From contig NC_092678.1 of NCBI RefSeq assembly GCF_964355755.1, forward strand, positions 21,734,922-21,798,921: DNA of 64,000 nucleotides, read 5' to 3'. A program made the translations under genes and the position numbers. Position 1 is the first letter of the stretch. Every line of letters starts with the position of its first letter. Source of the DNA: Antedon mediterranea (taxonomy: Eukaryota > Echinodermata > Crinoidea > Comatulida > Antedonidae). Below, in pieces: positions 56,409 to 64,000 of this stretch. The notes under the pieces were generated by a model. It had not been told where the DNA came from and did not search any database. It worked only from the letters and a program-made list of their open reading frames with translations.

Positions 56409-56460
56409 TCATCACGTACATGACGTCACATCATTCACGTGACACAAAATGGCGTACAGG
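56409..56460 (+). promoter_or_regulatory. Promoter-like cluster: CRE, E-box and AAAATGGCG
   Basis: TGACGTCA (full CRE), TCACGTGAC (E-box) and AAAATGGCG (YY1-type, often just after a start site) lie within 40 bp. The ATG inside the last motif (56449) opens a 28-codon frame, MAYRSTGFVGLELCSE and so on, to TAA at 56533. No good splice donor was found, so the gene it serves is unclear. Confidence 0.4.
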
Positions 56461-57095
56461 AGTACAGGATTTGTAGGGCTGGAATTATGCAGCGAAATCC
56501 TAAAAAATAACCGTTATCTTTCAGAACAAGTTTAAAAAAGCAATTGATGTGTGAGTTTTGATGGCTATTGAAATAGTTACAGTGTATAGTTTGTACAATT
56601 TTTGATGGAAACGTTCGTTTTCTCGAGTGAGGAAGACATGGTGGTACAAACAAGGCGACGAGAGAAAAGAAAGACAGCGCGGCTCGCTTAAATGGTTGAA
56701 ATACGAAGTGGTTGTGGCCTAGGCCTAGCCTAATTATCATTGTAAGTCAGCAACTAATATTATTGTAGACTGATCCATCAAATAATTTTTGTCCATGACT
56801 AGCCTAGGTTGGAGGCTGGAATGTTGGAGGTTTTTATGTTAATTATTGAGTTTTGAGTGTTAAAAAGGTATTTGAACCACCTCGGCCTAGTCTAGGCCTA
56901 CTAGCGAATTAATTAATTAATAAATAGGCATAGGCCTAGGCTAGTATAGTAGCTTAGGCCTAATTATATAATATATTTTTACTTATAAAATTACCTGGAA
57001 CAAGTACCCACTACACTATATAGGACACTACTACCCCACCGGACGATCACCCTTCTTACTTGGACAACTACACTTTTAGGACAACTACCTCCCTA

Positions 57096-57341
57096 GGAGT
57101 TGGATAGCCGAGTGGTTAGGACACTTGACTGTCGTACAGATAGACCCGGGTTCAATGCCAGACAACTCCCAGTTCACTCAGCTGTAAAATGAGTACCTGG
57201 TTGAAAATACTAGGGAGAAAAAAGGCGGCGTGGAAAGGAACTGGCCACCCTACCACATAATGCCGAGGCTTAGTACAATGAGCTCCTAACAGCTCATTCC
57301 TCTACGTTCAGAGAACACGGGACTCACCTTTACCTTTTTTC
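57096..57341 (+). mobile_element. tRNA-derived SINE of a second family
   Basis: The head pairs as a tRNA acceptor stem (GGAGTTG with CAACTCC ending near 57170), with A box TAGCCGAGTGGTTAGG and B box GGGTTCAATGCC. The body includes GTAAAATGAGTACCTGG, GGAACTGGCCACCCTACC and AATGAGCTCCTAACAGCTC, blocks I recognise from widespread animal SINEs. Confidence 0.85.
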
Positions 57342-57573
57342 CGCCCTTGGACAATAACCCCTGGACAATCACCATTCTAGGACAATTACTCTCAGGAAAA
57401 CTACCACCCGGACAATCACCCTCTGAACAATCAGTGCCCTTCTAAGACAACTACCCCCTAGTTGTAGGACAACTAGGCCTACCCTTTTAGGACAAATACC
57501 CCCTAGGAACAATTATCCTAAACCCTTTTAGGACAACTACCTTTTAAGGACAACTACCTTTTAAGGACAGTTA

Positions 57574-57882
57574 TGCACTTGTCAATTGTATGACCCACTA
57601 TACGACCCCCGGGGGAGGTGCGTCATTTACAAATAATTACTGACGCTGGGGTGCGTCAAAAAACCTAGATGGTACGTCACATCAATGAACAAGGTGTGTC
57701 AATGTCCGTCACTTTACCACCCACCATATCATAAACAACATGGTCACAGTGCGTCAAAATGGGTGCGTCATGGTCACCTAAAGGTAAGTCACCTTTTTGA
57801 CGCACGGGTGCGTCATGGTATTCAAAAGTATGACGCACCTCTCCCGGGGGTCGTATAGTGGGTCATACAATTGACAAGTGCA
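57574..57882. mobile_element. 309-bp element with ~53-bp near-perfect inverted repeats
   Basis: TGCACTTGTCAATTGTATGA...CCCCCGGGGGAGGTGCGTCA is mirrored at the right end. TTA on both sides (57571-57573, 57883-57885) fits a Harbinger-type 3-bp duplication. The interior repeats TGCGTCA and close variants about ten times. No protein frame. Confidence 0.8.
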
Positions 57883-58620
57883 TTACCCTTTAGGACAATT
57901 AGCCGATAGGACAAGTTGTTGCTGTAGTGCATACAATTTATGATGCCACTTCTTGAGACATATAGGAAACGCGGCCCTGCCAATTGGTTGTTATGATAAA
58001 TGATGTTGTGTTAGGTGATGTAGCATGCTTCCCCCTGTACGTAATGTTGTTGGACGGAAAGGAAGAAGTGATTAACAATTGTAATTGTAATTGTAATGTA
58101 ATGAATAAATAATTTATTGTACATCATTATCATGTTTTTTTAATTAATAAATGTAGAATCATACATAATACTTTTAAATAGAAGTGTTGTAAATATATTA
58201 GAAATGTTTTTATGTTTTATGGGTTGACAATCAAATTATTATTCAACTTCTTAGTTTTATTGTCATGCTATAGCAAAAATTATCCACCGTATATCCACCA
58301 TCTTTTTTCACGTTCTAGAGAGTCACCAGAAATGTTATTACATTAGGTTAAACTACTGGAAAAAAGTCTTCATAGCCGAATATTGTATTTGACCATTGTA
58401 AGGGAAATTCATGTTTTTTCGTCTTGATTTCTGTTACAAATATTTGATGTACTGTATGTACAATTAACCATATTGAAAATGCATGCCTGTATCTGAGCTT
58501 TAAGGAAGGTTGTTATTGATAATACATCTTAGAATGTCAAATAAATATTGAAATGATATTATTGAAATGTTTCCTACATTGGCATCGTAGTATTTTTTTT
58601 TTTTATTATTTAAATGTAGA

Positions 58621-59077
58621 TTGCACTGGGAGTTGTGTTACATGGCATCAATATCTTCAATACATATTAGCAGTTTAGCAGAAGTGGTGAATCAACATGT
58701 TGCAGTACCTGATACAATACATGTTAACCATATAGCTGAAGTGATACAGGTATTTGAGACAAAGCATCTTAGCATAGGTGAAATACAAAGAAATCTTCAA
58801 GTTTATAAAGAGATTATTTTGTAACCACCAGTTGCATAAAGTAGACTGCAGTGGCTTTGTTACATGTTGCAAAAAATAAGTTGCGAGGTTGAAGCAGTTG
58901 GAGGCATCCCCCCACCTAATAGTACTATATGTTGGAATAAAATGAAAGATTATTAATGTATTATTTTGTTTGTAACTGTCCTGATTGAATTTGTTTCAGG
59001 TGTGGAGAAATATTGCCCTATTTTTGGAAAACATAGGACGGCAACAGAGGATTGAAGGCATCTGTGTATTGTACTAA
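58621..59077 (+). CDS. Possible small spliced gene (weak)
   Basis: ATG at 58642 opens MASISSIHISSLAEVV... A GT directly after GAAGTGATACAG (58749) could splice to the acceptor TTTGTTTCAG before 59000. The product would end VWRNIALFLENIGRQQ...LY with a TAA at ~59077, about 61 aa. Unspliced, the first frame runs to 58824 with 60 codons. The length is within chance for AT-rich DNA and I recognise no family. Confidence 0.18.
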
Positions 59078-59814
59078 TCGGAACAAGCAGTTATTGTTTT
59101 GTGTATTGGCAGTTCATTTGGACTTGTTATAGTCAGCTAATGCAATGGTTATCCAATCATAGTAGTTGGTGAAGCTGTTACAAACTGATTATACTGTAGT
59201 ATCATGTTTAGCATATTGTACATATCATGGATTCTGACTGGAGAACTTGATAACACCTGAAAGTGAAGATTATGTAGATTATGTAAAGTGATTAGGGAAG
59301 CGACAGCAGTACTGTTATTCAAGTAAACCTTTGGATATTTAATCATTGATGAACAGAAGAGAACAGTTGTTGATGACATGGTCAATTGAGAAATTGTAAA
59401 CATAAATAACATATTATTTGTATTGTATTTGAATTGTAATTATATGAATTGAAAAATGAATTGTAGTGGGTTTTCTTTTTGTACAGTGGTTTTGAAAGTA
59501 AGAAAGAGGACTACGAGGAAGGTGAACTCTCCCAATACTGGACGCTTTGGAAACTGGAAACTATTTCTAGGTAGACTGTGATTGAGGGGCAGAAGGTTAC
59601 CATTAACAGAGGTTACGTGAAACCAGAGGTGTCGAGTAATGGGAGAGTTGACTATTGTGCATGAAAAGGAGTTGTAGCGTGTTGTGGTTGCAGGTCATAT
59701 GTAGCTGCCAGTGTTGTAGTCAAGAACGAAATGACAATTTACAGACATATGACGTAATTTGTAAGAGGATTGCAAGAATGCAACATTATCAAAAGAAGAA
59801 GCAATGCATGTGTT

Positions 59815-60490
59815 AATTGATATTAAGCATTTATTTTCTATATCTTTCAGTTACATAGCTGCAATGGAAGTGATTGTATAGAGATTGAAAATTATTTTAA
59901 AGATGAGCCAGCCGTCAGATAAACTGATTGCGAGAAGTCATAACATTTATTTTAGATAAATTGAGCATTGACAAAAGAACAAGCAAAACGTTGATTGATA
60001 ATACGCATTTATTAATAATACGTTTATTATGTCTTTCAGTTACGTCGCTGCAAGTGATTGTGTAGAATTGATTGAGTCATAACATACAGTATCCTTTACA
60101 TGAATGTACCATTAAGAAAACAAAAAGCAATACATGTTGTGAATGATAATACGCATATATTTTTATGTATTTCAGTTACGTAGCTGCAAGTAATTATATA
60201 CAGAGCCGTCAGATGAACTGGTTGCGTGATGGGCAGTCATAATGTTCAGTATCTTTTACATGAATGCACTAATAACAAAAGAACAAGCAAGACATGTTGT
60301 GATTGATAATAAGCATTTATTTTTTATGTGTTTGGACAAAACCTGTGTTTTTGGGATAAGCCGTCAGAATAAATGATAAGACAAATTGTAACGTACAGTA
60401 TCCTTGAGATGAATGTACCATTTGCAATCGATCAAACAATATATGTGTTTAGTAATGTTACGCATTTATTTTTTATATCCGAGATATTAC
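59815..60490 (+). repeat. Tandem repeat, ~150-175 bp unit, five copies
   Basis: GCATTTATTTT-type starts are near 59828, 60008, 60155, 60313 and 60460. Most units continue with TTTCAGTTACGTAGCTGCAAG, GCCGTCAGAT, CAGTATCCTTTACATGAATG and AAAAGAACAAGCAA. Confidence 0.75.
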
Positions 60491-61179
60491 TGTATATTTG
60501 CAATAACACAAAGTGGTTTGATGAGCTGTCGGAACATGTTCTTTAGGTTTTCTGTTAGTAAAGGTTGTTGTTAAAGTACTATTAAACAAGGCCATATAGA
60601 TGGATAAATTTGAGGTTGTGTTTACTGACTGACCAACCGACATAGTGAGCTGTAGAGTTGAGTTAGCACGCGACTGAAATTATAGAATGTTGGCCCTATA
60701 GTTCCTATAGTTGGTGACTGGTGTCTGACCTGATTCCATAATATTGAAAATATCCATTGACAACCCCTATGTGATAATGTTAACACCCACCCCTATGTGC
60801 TAATCATGGTAAACCTAACTTCTGTATGGTAGTGATGTTGACTGTTACCTTCTGTAGTGACTGCTATATGATGCTGTAACCCCTACATGATTTTCATATG
60901 ACCGTATTAATGATATGACCTTGTGACATATGGCCTATTGTGAGATAATATGAACCAATTGTGAGGTCATGATGACGTATGTCATCCTCATGTGACATGG
61001 TATGACTCCACTGTGACCTTATGCGACATGTGACCCTATGTAACCTCATGACCCTATGTAACCTCATGACCATCCCATAGTGACATGTTGTGACCTTGAT
61101 ACAGACCATATGATCCCATATAGAGACCATATCTTTCCCATAGTAAAACCATAATGGTGATGTGGCCCCACAGTTAAAT

Positions 61180-64000
<2,821 letters not shown>

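Larger units (their letters stand above)
57030..57910. repeat. AGGACAACTACC short tandem repeat, interrupted
   Basis: TTTTAGGACAACTACCCCC-type units of 15-20 bp occur at 57030-57095, 57345-57573 and 57883-57915. The gaps are a SINE and an inverted-repeat element. Confidence 0.75.

Overview
The window looks like genomic DNA of an invertebrate deuterostome, most likely an echinoderm. It is AT-rich, introns are long, AGGCCTA-type motifs are frequent, the U6 snRNA genes are of animal type with an upstream TATA box, and a dispersed repeat beginning CCTCCGCCAAGGAGG that I associate with echinoderms and some other marine invertebrates is present. A crinoid is a guess only. Nothing points to a prokaryote or a virus. 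Only two protein-coding genes can be reconstructed with confidence; most of the remaining sequence is repeats.

Layout. 0-6 kb: AT-rich intergenic DNA, a CCAAT/GC-box-rich patch (3.84-4.02 kb) and a ~135-160 bp satellite (4.25-5.46 kb). 6.4-21.15 kb: a degenerate tandem array, repeat unit about 1.97 kb. Each unit carries a U6 snRNA gene (intact at 6424, 8382 and 10354) and a divergent U6-like gene (7121, 9105, 11078) that keeps the ACAGAGA box and the AGC triad. The distal units are broken: a U6 5' half at 13232, a U6-like 3' remnant at ~20164 and a U6 3' half at 20843. Two terminal-inverted-repeat elements (11.43-12.26 and 12.44-13.06 kb) and a ~6.9 kb segment (13.29-20.16 kb) lie inside the array. 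The segment carries a six-exon minus-strand gene whose spliced frame is fully open for 861 codons. It belongs to a multicopy animal family of unknown function (exonuclease-X-C-terminal-like motif, four-Cys zinc-ribbon-like domain that I tentatively equate with DUF6729, C-terminal CxxC...H...C ribbon).

21-30.7 kb: intergenic or 5' flank, with MITEs, a short CCCTATTAAGG-type tandem repeat and tRNA-derived SINE copies. 30.8-46.36 kb: a three-exon plus-strand gene for a sarcospan-like four-pass membrane protein of the dystrophin-glycoprotein complex (335 aa from the chosen ATG). Its 13 kb first intron holds SINEs, a piggyBac-like MITE with TTAA duplications, several other MITEs and four tandem repeat blocks. 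Its 3' flank carries a 51-bp minisatellite. 47.4-56 kb: AT-rich non-coding DNA with a hAT-like MITE, a CGCGCGCG-bearing 33-bp tandem repeat and another MITE. 56.4 kb: a promoter-like cluster (CRE, E-box, AAAATGGCG) followed by weak hints of a small spliced gene. 57.0-57.9 kb: a short tandem repeat with a SINE and an inverted-repeat element nested in it. 59.8-64 kb: three successive tandem-repeat blocks ending in 950 bp of perfect (GATT)n that runs off the window.

How the parts relate. The U6 array supplies spliceosomal RNA. The gene inside it is most simply a late insertion that split an array already decaying at that end. The sarcospan gene is independent. No operon or multi-gene system is visible. 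The most unusual elements are the tandem U6-like paralogue, the intact orphan-family gene inside the array, and a foldback element with a hammerhead-ribozyme-like core.
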